A stretch of 52,812 bases of DNA from Rhodospirillales bacterium (GTDB lineage Bacteria; Pseudomonadota; Alphaproteobacteria; Kiloniellales; JAKSDN01). The translations under genes and the position numbers were made by a program. The notes beneath the pieces are model-generated. The model ran no database searches. It had not been told where the DNA came from and worked only from the letters and a program-made list of their open reading frames with translations. Shown one piece after another: positions 33,337 through 41,251 of the stretch. How positions within the stretch are numbered: position 1 is the first letter of the stretch; every line of letters starts with the position of its first letter. The stretch lies in NCBI GenBank assembly GCA_029859805.1, contig JAOUCL010000004.1, positions 1 to 52,812 on the forward strand, in the 5' to 3' direction.

Positions 33337-33747
33337 GTGAGTAGTCCATTCGAGGCTGCACGCTGGAGCTTAGAGCTCCCGAAAAGATGGCTGGGGGAGT
33401 GGGAAAATGACATTGCGGTTATCTATGCGCCTGGCGGCATGGGCGCTCTGCAAATCAGCGAATACCAGAAGTTAGAGACCGAGATCACAGACGAAGACCT
33501 GCTGGAGTCCATTGAGGAGGTTCCGCAGGATCAGGCAACACCTTTCTCTGCCAAAGGGTTCGTCGGTTTCCACTATTGCTATTCAGACGACGCAACTCAC
33601 TGGAAAATATGGCTGCTGAGAGACGCTGACATAATGCTGTTTGTGACCTATAACTGTAACGTCGCTGATGCCAAAGTCGAAGAGCAGGAAGTGATAAGGG
33701 CAGTCCGCTCGATTACTCCACGCAAGACATGCCCCTCCAGAGGATAG
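33337..33747 (+). CDS. Small cytosolic protein, unknown
   Basis: A 136-residue acidic protein without signal or membrane segment. The body WSLELPKRWLGEWENDIAVIYAPGGMGALQISEYQKLETEITDEDLLESIEEV, then HYCYSDDATHWKIWLLRDADIMLFVTYNCNVADAKVEEQEVIRAVRSI, reads as a compact alpha/beta fold. The size, acidity and W-x-x-x-L pattern are reminiscent of small immunity-type proteins, but I do not recognise the family. The start is a GTG with only a weak GA-rich upstream region. Confidence 0.55.
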   Translation: MSSPFEAARWSLELPKRWLGEWENDIAVIYAPGGMGALQISEYQKLETEITDEDLLESIEEVPQDQATPFSAKGFVGFHYCYSDDATHWKIWLLRDADIMLFVTYNCNVADAKVEEQEVIRAVRSITPRKTCPSRG

Positions 33748-33826
33748 AATAAATCTGTTTACGGTCAGGCTAGCTACGCACATAAAGCAGCGCTAGACGC
33801 CTCGACTTTGCGCTCGGGAGGCTACG

Positions 33827-34363
33827 ATGCCGTTCAGGTTCTTCCAGCTTTTCGCATTTCTGATGGCGCTTGGCCTTGCCGGCCCTGCCTTGAGCAAGGA
33901 ACCGAAGAAGAAAGGTTGGATAATCTATCCCCCAGGGGCTCTGGACAAAGCTGGGGGCGATTACATACGCCTGGAGCCAGTTGAGGAGCCGTCGCTGGAG
34001 GATATCGCTGCGATAGTCGAACCTCTCAAAGGGGCCAGTCTCATCAGAGTCGAATTTGATGAGTATCAACTGGGTCTGGTGTTTTCGGATGGACCGCCAT
34101 TGGCTCTCTGGACGGAGATTGTGTTCCTGGAAAGCGACGATGCAAAGGACCCGAAAGTTTACAGCGTCGGCGATGGCCCAAAGGACTTCAGTTTTATGAG
34201 CCTCCTGGGTAAGACCGTGACCGACGTTGAGCCAAATGCCGCACGAGATTTGCTGCTGCGATTCCAAAATTTCGGAAGCTTACGAATACGCCGAGATGAG
34301 GCCTTATTGGAGTCATACATAATTGGATCTGATTTCAGAGGATCCTGGCTTGTCGTCCGATAA
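33827..34363 (+). CDS. Secreted protein of unknown function
   Basis: A 178-residue protein with a clean signal peptide (FFQLFAFLMALGLAGPALS, cut before KEPKKKG). The mature part has WIIYPPGALDKAGGDYIRLEPVEEPSLEDIAAIVEPLKGASLIRVEFDEYQLGLVFSDGPPLALWTEIVFLE and no recognised motif. The ATG follows GGGAGGCTACG, a good ribosome site. It stands alone between two repeat copies; no neighbour suggests a role. Confidence 0.6.
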   Translation: MPFRFFQLFAFLMALGLAGPALSKEPKKKGWIIYPPGALDKAGGDYIRLEPVEEPSLEDIAAIVEPLKGASLIRVEFDEYQLGLVFSDGPPLALWTEIVFLESDDAKDPKVYSVGDGPKDFSFMSLLGKTVTDVEPNAARDLLLRFQNFGSLRIRRDEALLESYIIGSDFRGSWLVVR

Positions 34364-34445
34364 CTTCCAGCCCTAACCTTAAGAATGTACGGGCTCCCGC
34401 AATCACGGATCGCCACTTCGTTGACGTTCATCTAAGGTCTGGTCC

Positions 34446-34522
34446 TGGCTACTTTTCCCCGTCCGGATCAGGCTGCGGCTACGTCGGGGATGCCCCTGAC
34501 ACCGGACCTTTGAGCTCGATGG
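34446..34522 (+). repeat. Island repeat, copy C
   Basis: It opens with TGGCTACTTTTCCCCGT, identical to copy B, then continues with partial similarity through GCCCCTGACACCGGACCTTT. It lies about 80 bases upstream of the recombinase gene. Confidence 0.5.
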
Positions 34523-34602
34523 CGGTGTGTGAGCATCTCTGAGCGACTGTTTTGCCTGACGATCATTCTCCTTTGGTCCATGAGACAGGAAGGAGAAAGT
34601 CG

Positions 34603-35238
34603 ATGCAGAGCTTCAAAGATGGTGATGACAAGACGGGTCCCCGGAACGCCTGGAACAAGGCCAAGCTGATCGGCCCGACACCACCGCTCCAACCAAAGCA
34701 TGTTTGGGCCATTCGGACCCGCCTGCAGCTGGACAGGCGAATCAGGGACCTGGCTCTCTTCAATCTCGCGATCGATAGCAAGCTGCGCGGATGCGATGTC
34801 GTGAGTTTGACGGTCGACGATGTCGCACCGCACGGCTACGCGCTCGAGCGAGCCACGGTCCGCCAAAGGAAGACCGGGCGTCCCGTGAAGTTCGAGATCA
34901 CCGAGCAGACCCGCCAAGCTATCGATGAGTATCTAGAGGCAGCTCGCAAGAGGCCCGGGGAGTTCTTGTTCACCGGTCGCAGGGGCAAAGACCGCAACCT
35001 CACGACCCGTCAATATGCCCGCTTGGTGTCGCAATGGATCGCCAGCGTTGGCCTGGACGCGTCACTCTTTGGGACACATTCCCTGCGTCGAACCAAGGCG
35101 ACCTTGATTTACAGGCGAACCGGCAACCTGCGGGCCGTTCAGCTGCTCCTTGGGCACACGAAGATCGAGAGCACTGTCCGGTATCTCGGCATTGAGGTCG
35201 ATGATGCTCTCGCCATCGCCGAGCAGGTCGACGTCTGA
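34603..35238 (+). CDS. Minimal tyrosine recombinase (catalytic domain only)
   Basis: A 211-residue integrase-type protein holding only the catalytic domain. The active-site series is visible: Arg in IDSKLRGCDVVSLTVDDV, Lys in VRQRKTGRPVKFE, His-x-x-Arg in FGTHSLRRTKATLIY, His in LLLGHTKIESTVRYLG and the nucleophile Tyr in the same segment. The N-terminal core-binding domain of phage integrases is replaced by about 45 residues (KTGPRNAWNKAKLIGPTPPLQPKHVWAIRTRLQ). Proteins of this shape occur widely in Proteobacteria. The ATG follows GGAGAAAGTCG. It may act on the island or its repeats; that is inference. Confidence 0.88.
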   Translation: MQSFKDGDDKTGPRNAWNKAKLIGPTPPLQPKHVWAIRTRLQLDRRIRDLALFNLAIDSKLRGCDVVSLTVDDVAPHGYALERATVRQRKTGRPVKFEITEQTRQAIDEYLEAARKRPGEFLFTGRRGKDRNLTTRQYARLVSQWIASVGLDASLFGTHSLRRTKATLIYRRTGNLRAVQLLLGHTKIESTVRYLGIEVDDALAIAEQVDV

Positions 35239-35529
35239 TCCTGAGGGCAGAGCGGACGCGCTCTGCCCGATCAGACCACCGGGAAAACTAGCCAATACCT
35301 GCCATTGAGCTTGATAGACAAGAACGACTGGAACGACGATAAGAACCTCATTTGGCGGCACGTATTTGGATGACAGATTCGGTGCGAAGCCGGACTCGCT
35401 CGCCGTGCCCCTGGGTTCAATCGGACAAACAGCAAGCAATGACGTCCCCACAAATGCCAAAAAATGGCCTCGGTTTTGTTAACTGTTTGCGGGATACAAG
35501 TCATCAAACTTGTCCAGGAATGACCTCCC

Positions 35530-36864
35530 GTGCTGGAGCTGTTTCTCAATACGCCAACACTCGCTCTTGCGGCTTTGACGCTTGTTGTGCCGTGGCGTTG
35601 GGTTTGGCGGTTTTGGCTTCTCGTCTCGATTGCAGCCATAGCGCTTCTTAGCTTCTCGCCGCGCGATCCTGATCCAGGCGTCGGCTATGTCTATGGGCTA
35701 GCAATCCTGTTCTCCTACGGCTTGGTCTTTGCGAGCTTGTTGGCCATTCGGTTTGGCATCCAGGTTTTCATTTCAAGCAAGTCCAGGGGGCAAAAACAGC
35801 TTTCGGGCGTTGAGAAACCGTTTCTCGCTATGTTTGAAGGGCTACTCTGCGCGTTCGCCGGCATTGTCGCAGCGGGGTTCGCCATATGGGCTCTGGCCTA
35901 CGCGTTCTCCGCCATACCAGGCGGTTATGTCATTCATGGCGTGGTCGGACTGCTTTCGCTGGCGGGAGTGATCGTTCTAGCCTGGCGTCTTTTTCGAGGC
36001 CGGCTTCCAAACTGGCGTGCCGGTACCTTCGCTGCCGCCTTCTCTTCTCTCATGATCGCGGTGTCGGTCTATGGTCCGCTCCACCCGGAGATCGTTCTCG
36101 CCGAGGCCGAGCGCGTCGCTCGCGATGCGCCGTTTTGCATCGCTTTGGGGGAACGACATCGGCCGGCGCGATCGCGTCAGGATCTCACCTTCTTCACCAT
36201 GGACAAGAACGGCATCCGCCACCACGCAATCCTGCTGGTCGATCGCGCGGGTGAAAGGGAGGGCTATCACTGGTCCTACCGCCAGCGACGATTTGTTGAA
36301 GGACTTGCGGACGACGCGGTTGCTTGCCTTCCAAGACAGGATTTCGCGGCTGGACTTCTGCATTGGAAAGGGGTGGAGCGTCATGGATACGAGCTTAACT
36401 TCGGTGGCCGCGACCTCGTAATTCCGACGGATTACAACCCGAATTTCACCGACAAATATCTTTCGATCTCTGCGCCGCCGCCTGATTTTAAGCCGATCGA
36501 GCGATCGTCTTCATCGCCCCAAGCAAGCGCTGAGATAGGAAGCCGGGCCTGGCTCGAAGGGTCAGCGAGAGATGTCTTGAAAGAACAATCAACCGGTCGC
36601 TTTGCAGACCTCATGGAGGTGCGCGAGGGTCCGCACGGATTTGATTGGTTCTACAAGCTCGACACCGAAGGACAGATTTCCACCCTCATTCTGTGCACAG
36701 AAAGACGTCCAGCAGGAAGAACTTGCCAGCACCGCTTCTATAGAGACGGCGCGATGTACACTTTCGATCACAGTCTTGAGCTTCTTGCTTTCTCCAGTGA
36801 GATGGAAGATCGCCTCTTTGCTCTCTTCAGTTCGTTCGACACCTCGAGCACGGCCCGACGTTAG
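35530..36864 (+). CDS. Multi-pass membrane protein with a long soluble tail, unknown
   Basis: A 444-residue protein with about five hydrophobic segments in the first 190 residues (LALAALTLVVPWRWVWRFWLLVSIAAIALL, YGLAILFSYGLVFASLLAIRFGIQV, FEGLLCAFAGIVAAGFAIWALAYAFSAI, GVVGLLSLAGVIVLAWRLF, GTFAAAFSSLMIAVSVYG). A soluble part of about 250 residues follows, with FCIALGERHRPARSRQDLTFFTMDK and HWKGVERHGYELNFGGRDLVIP. The GTG at 35530 is the first start in frame. Family not recognised; it is a single gene in the island. Confidence 0.6.
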   Translation: MLELFLNTPTLALAALTLVVPWRWVWRFWLLVSIAAIALLSFSPRDPDPGVGYVYGLAILFSYGLVFASLLAIRFGIQVFISSKSRGQKQLSGVEKPFLAMFEGLLCAFAGIVAAGFAIWALAYAFSAIPGGYVIHGVVGLLSLAGVIVLAWRLFRGRLPNWRAGTFAAAFSSLMIAVSVYGPLHPEIVLAEAERVARDAPFCIALGERHRPARSRQDLTFFTMDKNGIRHHAILLVDRAGEREGYHWSYRQRRFVEGLADDAVACLPRQDFAAGLLHWKGVERHGYELNFGGRDLVIPTDYNPNFTDKYLSISAPPPDFKPIERSSSSPQASAEIGSRAWLEGSARDVLKEQSTGRFADLMEVREGPHGFDWFYKLDTEGQISTLILCTERRPAGRTCQHRFYRDGAMYTFDHSLELLAFSSEMEDRLFALFSSFDTSSTARR

Positions 36865-37411
36865 GCGAATTGTCTGGCCCTAAGAGCCCGCTATACGTCC
36901 TGTCCTCTTTGACCAATCCGAATGGCAGAGGGGCTCTCGAATTGCGCAGTTTGCTGCCCTCTTATGGCGCTTGCGGCGCCTTTTTCGGAAACAATCCGTC
37001 AGTTGCGAAGAGATCGGCAATTGTCCGTTCATACCCGGTCCTGTCTACCCCTTCCCGCGGTGGTCGGTTGTCAGGGGTCGCGCCGACGAAACTTGGCAAA
37101 AGCTGACATTCTGTACCTGAACTTCCGGTGTCGAGGGCATAGCTGCCGAGACAGACGGTAACCAGGATAGGGCGTTCATAGCCACAAGGAGACCTCAGAG
37201 CATTTTGTGAGAAGTCCAAGGAAGCCCTGATTTGGCCTGTACGAAAAACCCCACCGCACGGCCTGTCCACGGACCCACATTTCCAACCCCGAATTCCCGC
37301 AGATCAGGTGTTCGGCGCCAGGGGGCACCGAAAAGGGTGATTTCCCGTACCCCCAAGACTGCGTTGCTATAACGCGGCCTCGATGCGGCTGGGCAAGGTG
37401 GCCTTGCGTGC
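36865..37411. other. Gene-free stretch containing a repeat relic (copy D)
   Basis: No convincing gene. Around 37068-37106 the segment CGCCGACGAAACTTGGCAAA matches the relic at 40273-40311 and, in reverse orientation, resembles the cores of the repeats at 31706 and 34490. The rest shows nothing I can name. Confidence 0.4.
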
Positions 37412-38284
37412 CTACTGCACCTGCCAGTCGAGGCTGGCCCCGCCGATCCCGCCCGTCGCAAGCTTCGAGAAGCCGTCCATCAGCCAGACCACGGCGGCCC
37501 CGGTGGTCGTGTTGCGCCACAGGATGTCGGCCTTGGCGTCGGCGTCGAAGTCACCGACCCCGGCCACCTCCCACACCAAGGGCACCCCACCGATCCCGCC
37601 CGAGGCGGTCTTCGACAGGCCGTCCATCTTCCAGATCACCGTGGCCCCGGTGGTGAGGTTGCGCCATAGGATGTCGGCGCGGTCGTCGCCGTCGAAATCG
37701 CCCGTGCCGACCACCTGCCAGTCGAGGCTGGCCCCGCCTATGCTGCCGCCGGCAAGCTTCGTGAAGCCGTCCATCAGCCAGATGACGGCACTTCCGCTGC
37801 TCGTGTTGCGCCACAGGATGTCGGACTTGCCGTCGCCGTCGAAGTCATCGACGCTGGCCACTTGCCAGTCGGCTTCGGGCGACCCAATCGACCCGTCGTA
37901 TTTCCGAGTGAGGCCATTCATCTGCCAGATGACCGTATTCCCGGTAATGGTGTCGCGCCACAGGATGTCGGATTTGCCGTTGCCGTTGAAGTCGCCCAGA
38001 CCGACAACCTGCCAGTCGGCGACGGGAGCATCAATCGGGCCGTCAGACAGCCGGGTAAAGCCGTCCATGAACCAGATGACGGGGTTGCTCGTGCTGGCAT
38101 TGCGCCACAAGATGTCGGATCGCCTGTCGCCGTCGAAATCGCCAAGACCCTCTACTTTCCATTCGGCGCCGACAACACCGATAGATCCCGCCAGTTTCGT
38201 GAAGCCGTTCATCTGCCACAGGACGTTGTTCCCGGTGGCGGTGTTGCGCCATAGAACGTCCGACATCCGGTCAGCGTTCAAGTC
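37412..38284 (-). repeat. Six tandem coding repeats of about 145 bp
   Basis: The 3' part of the FG-GAP gene consists of six near-tandem units. Each encodes a D-x-D-G-D-type loop, then ILWRN, then VIW-x-MDG, then IGG-x-x-x-DWQV. DNA similarity is highest among the last three units, which suggests recent unit duplication. Confidence 0.85.
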
Positions 38285-39721
38285 GTTGCGCACCGGCTCC
38301 CGAGAATTAGGAAAACGCTGCACCCAGCGTCCGTCAAAGCCTCCCTCTGCCTCGGTGTACCAGGCTCCGAAAAGCCATTCGCCTTGCTCCCCATCGGCGG
38401 AGCCGTCGCCATGCACGCCAACATGGGCGAAGTAGTCGTGCTGCCACCAATAGTTCCCGTGGGAATCCAGGTGACCGCTTGCGAGTCCGCGTTCGCCGAA
38501 GGGATCGCCGAATTCGTAGGCGTCGAACACGAAATTCCCCACCTGCCCCCACAGATATGCCCCCCAAAACCAGTGCTTGTCCGGGTAGCCCCCTCGGCTC
38601 TCGCCGGCATCCTGACTGTCGATTGACCGAAAAAAGAATCGTTGCAGGCCCGTTGGCACGAGCTCCGTTCCATCCTCGCTCAGGATCGGGCTTTCGAGCT
38701 TGATCATCCGGGAAGGCGAGGTCCAATGCAGGGAGTACGAATTGCCTTCCCAATGCGTAGGCAAGATGTCCGCAAGATCTTGAAGCTCGAATGTCGCTCG
38801 CCGAATTTCGTCCCATCGGACGTGGTTGTTAGGCCCGGCCACCATATCGAGGGCGTTGTCGTGAGTGATAGTTTGGGCGTTCCAATAGGCCACGGCCTCC
38901 GGATCGCAATCGCAAACGAAGACATAGTTGACGCTCCGTCGGTCTTTATCCCCGTTGACGTTCACCTTCGCCGACATTGCGAATTGGTTCCCGACATCAA
39001 TGCCAGCAAACGTGTCTTCGACCCAATGCAATTCATGCAAGTCGAAGCCGAACGGGTCATTTGACCATTCCGCCTGCCAGAGCATGACGTGCTTGCCGAA
39101 GCTCGTTTCCATGAAGTTTAGGTCCACCTCACCCAAGACACGGGCATTGTGTTTGCTATGCTCCGTGATGACAGCGTAGTTGACCTGCTCCGTCCCGGAC
39201 CCAGGAATCCCGCTAACCCCATCGACACGAAGCTCCACGCGCTCCCAGTCGTGGATCGAGCCCTGCTGCTTCGCGTGGTAGACGTGGTAAAGCAGGATCA
39301 CGGATTTCTGACCGTCCTGCATGAACTCAATGATGGCGGAATAGAGAGTCGGCCGGATCCGCCAGGTGTCCCAATCATGACTATCACTGAAGAACGGATC
39401 GATGCTCGTCATCACGAACTCGTTGATCGCCCCCCAGTTCACTTTGTTGTTGGAAAACACGCCGTCGCGGTCGAAATTGAAGTTTGTGATCCAGTCAAAG
39501 CCTTCGTGGCCCGACTCGTTTTCATTGGCTCGCTTGAAGATGATTGGTGAGTAGTAGTTGAGATACTCTTTCCTTTGCTCCCCGCTGAGCGACCACGTTT
39601 GAGCCCAGGCCACATCTACCAAGAGGAAGGGGGCAAGTACGATCCAGAGGATGGATTTCCAGGCAGGAGATTTGGCTGCTGGACGGCTTGGCGAGATTAA
39701 TGGTCCGGTGTTTCCTGACAT
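37412..39721 (-). CDS. Secreted FG-GAP/VCBS repeat protein with an HDWE-containing N-terminal domain
   Basis: A 769-residue exported protein. A signal peptide (SILWIVLAPFLLVDVAWAQ, cut near residue 41) precedes an unnamed domain of about 430 residues with YHVYHAKQQGSIHDWERVELRVDG; its HDWE resembles the core of Vps62/NLP-type folds, a weak comparison. The last 290 residues are six tandem repeats of about 48 residues built on DFDGDGKSDILWRNTSSGSAVIWLMDGF, the Asp-rich calcium-binding FG-GAP type, probably a beta-propeller. The ATG at 39721 follows a GGGAGGAG ribosome site. It stands alone in the island. Confidence 0.82.
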   Translation of the reverse strand: MSGNTGPLISPSRPAAKSPAWKSILWIVLAPFLLVDVAWAQTWSLSGEQRKEYLNYYSPIIFKRANENESGHEGFDWITNFNFDRDGVFSNNKVNWGAINEFVMTSIDPFFSDSHDWDTWRIRPTLYSAIIEFMQDGQKSVILLYHVYHAKQQGSIHDWERVELRVDGVSGIPGSGTEQVNYAVITEHSKHNARVLGEVDLNFMETSFGKHVMLWQAEWSNDPFGFDLHELHWVEDTFAGIDVGNQFAMSAKVNVNGDKDRRSVNYVFVCDCDPEAVAYWNAQTITHDNALDMVAGPNNHVRWDEIRRATFELQDLADILPTHWEGNSYSLHWTSPSRMIKLESPILSEDGTELVPTGLQRFFFRSIDSQDAGESRGGYPDKHWFWGAYLWGQVGNFVFDAYEFGDPFGERGLASGHLDSHGNYWWQHDYFAHVGVHGDGSADGEQGEWLFGAWYTEAEGGFDGRWVQRFPNSREPVRNDLNADRMSDVLWRNTATGNNVLWQMNGFTKLAGSIGVVGAEWKVEGLGDFDGDRRSDILWRNASTSNPVIWFMDGFTRLSDGPIDAPVADWQVVGLGDFNGNGKSDILWRDTITGNTVIWQMNGLTRKYDGSIGSPEADWQVASVDDFDGDGKSDILWRNTSSGSAVIWLMDGFTKLAGGSIGGASLDWQVVGTGDFDGDDRADILWRNLTTGATVIWKMDGLSKTASGGIGGVPLVWEVAGVGDFDADAKADILWRNTTTGAAVVWLMDGFSKLATGGIGGASLDWQVQ

Positions 39722-40556
39722 TTTGCTCACTCCTCCCTTGGCTTGCTGACTGGCCTTAACAGTCAAGGCAGGCGCGAATGTCATCCCGGTCGAGCTTCTC
39801 AGCGGTGCCCGCAGTCTCCCTAGTATAGAATCAGCATTGCTAGACGGCCCCGCCGGAGTCCATTCTGATGGCTTGGTCTATGGATCTTTTTAGAACAGCT
39901 CATACCAGGCTGAGGAATTGGTTGGCGTCTGCCTGTTGCCCAAATCAGGCTCAGTTCTCTGGAATAGCTTTTAACGACAGGTTACACCCGTTTTGGATCT
40001 ACAACAAGCAGTGTTGTAGGTGAGGCCTGGGAAATCACCGCGCATGCCATTAACCCCCCGCCCATATCAAAACGAACCTGACTTTGCAGACATGAACATC
40101 TCCTTGAAGAACGTATGCAGGCTGGGAAGCGCTTCATTAGAACAACAACAGCAACCGGTTCGGGTGTACACTCAATTCTGCTTGGTCGTACCCATTGATG
40201 ACCGTAAACCCATGGCCCGAAGGTCTTCTTTGGGTCAGGTTTGACCGTCAGGGCCACTCCCGATTTCCGTCCGGAGTCGGGGGTAGAGCCGACGAAACGG
40301 GCCAAAACTTCAGCTTACCGCCCCAAACTCACCGTCGCGGAAGGCGCCTTGCGACAGCCGGGTGTAGCCAGAATCGGTCATTGGAGGACCTGTCGGAGGG
40401 GCCTGCATTCCGACAGAAGCGACAATTCGAGCCCCGACGGTGTGGGGCCCTTCATGACCGGCCGCCAGCATTCAGCACATCTTGATTACGATCAACCTAA
40501 CGAGACGGTTCCAAAATGGGAATCCTATTTCAAATCGTATCAATTCCTTTCGACAG
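39722..40556. other. Gene-free stretch containing a repeat relic (copy E)
   Basis: No supportable gene in about 835 bases. At 40250-40311 the segment around GAGCCGACGAAACGGGCCAA matches copy D at 37068, and the adjacent TCCGGAGTCGGGGGTAGAGC is the reverse of the copy A2 core. Short frames crossing it lack ribosome sites. Confidence 0.4.
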
Positions 40557-41072
40557 TTACTTTCGGTAAGGATTGTCTATCATTTCCACCAGATAGGTAA
40601 TCAGCGCCGCATCGCCGTCATAGAACAGCCATTCGGTCTCGGATTTGGTGGCGTGCGAATTTATGCCCGGGCGCATGACGGTGCCGAATGGAACCGAGAA
40701 AACTCCGAGGTTGGGCACTTTTTTGAGCAGCTCCTGCACCCACGGTTCCCCATTGTCGTGAAGCGCTTTGTAGTTAGTTGCGACCGAAACGAATGGCGTA
40801 TCGTCGCCCACCGCCCCTTTCCGTCCGAACCTGACTTGGCTGAGCGCCAGCGCGTGGAGATCTCTGTTGGTCTGGCGGTCGAAATTTCCTTTCGACTTCT
40901 GGCGCTTCGGAGAGGTCCAGTCGTAGTCTTTGCCGCTATCTCCGAAGCGATAGATCTTGAGATTGTTGTACTCGGTCGAACCATCCGCGTTATCCGTGAT
41001 GATGCGCGTGCAGTTCACTGATCCTCCGTTCTCAGTCGCGAAGTGGACATTGTCGAAGATCTGCAGAGCCAT
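40557..41072 (-). CDS. Orphan 171-residue protein, unknown
   Basis: The protein begins MALQIFDNVHFATENGGSVNCTRIITDNADGSTEYNNLKIYRFGD and ends EWLFYDGDAALITYLVEMIDNPYRK, with SVATNYKALHDNGEPWVQELLKKVPNLGVFSVP in the middle. There is no signal or membrane segment. The ATG at 41072 follows GGAGG at ideal spacing, which supports a real gene. I do not recognise the family; the compact, charged style resembles effector or toxin-domain proteins, but nothing catalytic is visible. It lies 180 bases from the insertion sequence. Confidence 0.6.
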   Translation of the reverse strand: MALQIFDNVHFATENGGSVNCTRIITDNADGSTEYNNLKIYRFGDSGKDYDWTSPKRQKSKGNFDRQTNRDLHALALSQVRFGRKGAVGDDTPFVSVATNYKALHDNGEPWVQELLKKVPNLGVFSVPFGTVMRPGINSHATKSETEWLFYDGDAALITYLVEMIDNPYRK

Positions 41073-41251
41073 GGGTGTCCTCCAACGGGTATAGAACAGC
41101 CAACTGCAGTCGTTGTGCCTGGGTCGGCAGCGCCGAGTTGGCATCATGTGTGTATGCTGTTCACTGTCTGGATCAAATACGACCTGCCCCAACAGTCAGT
41201 ACAACTCCTAATTCTACATCGTTCGAGGCATCAAGCAAAGGGCACACGTGC

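Noticed and set aside
39982-40305. A 107-residue minus-strand frame
   Set aside because: It crosses a repeat relic, has no ribosome site and no recognisable domain.
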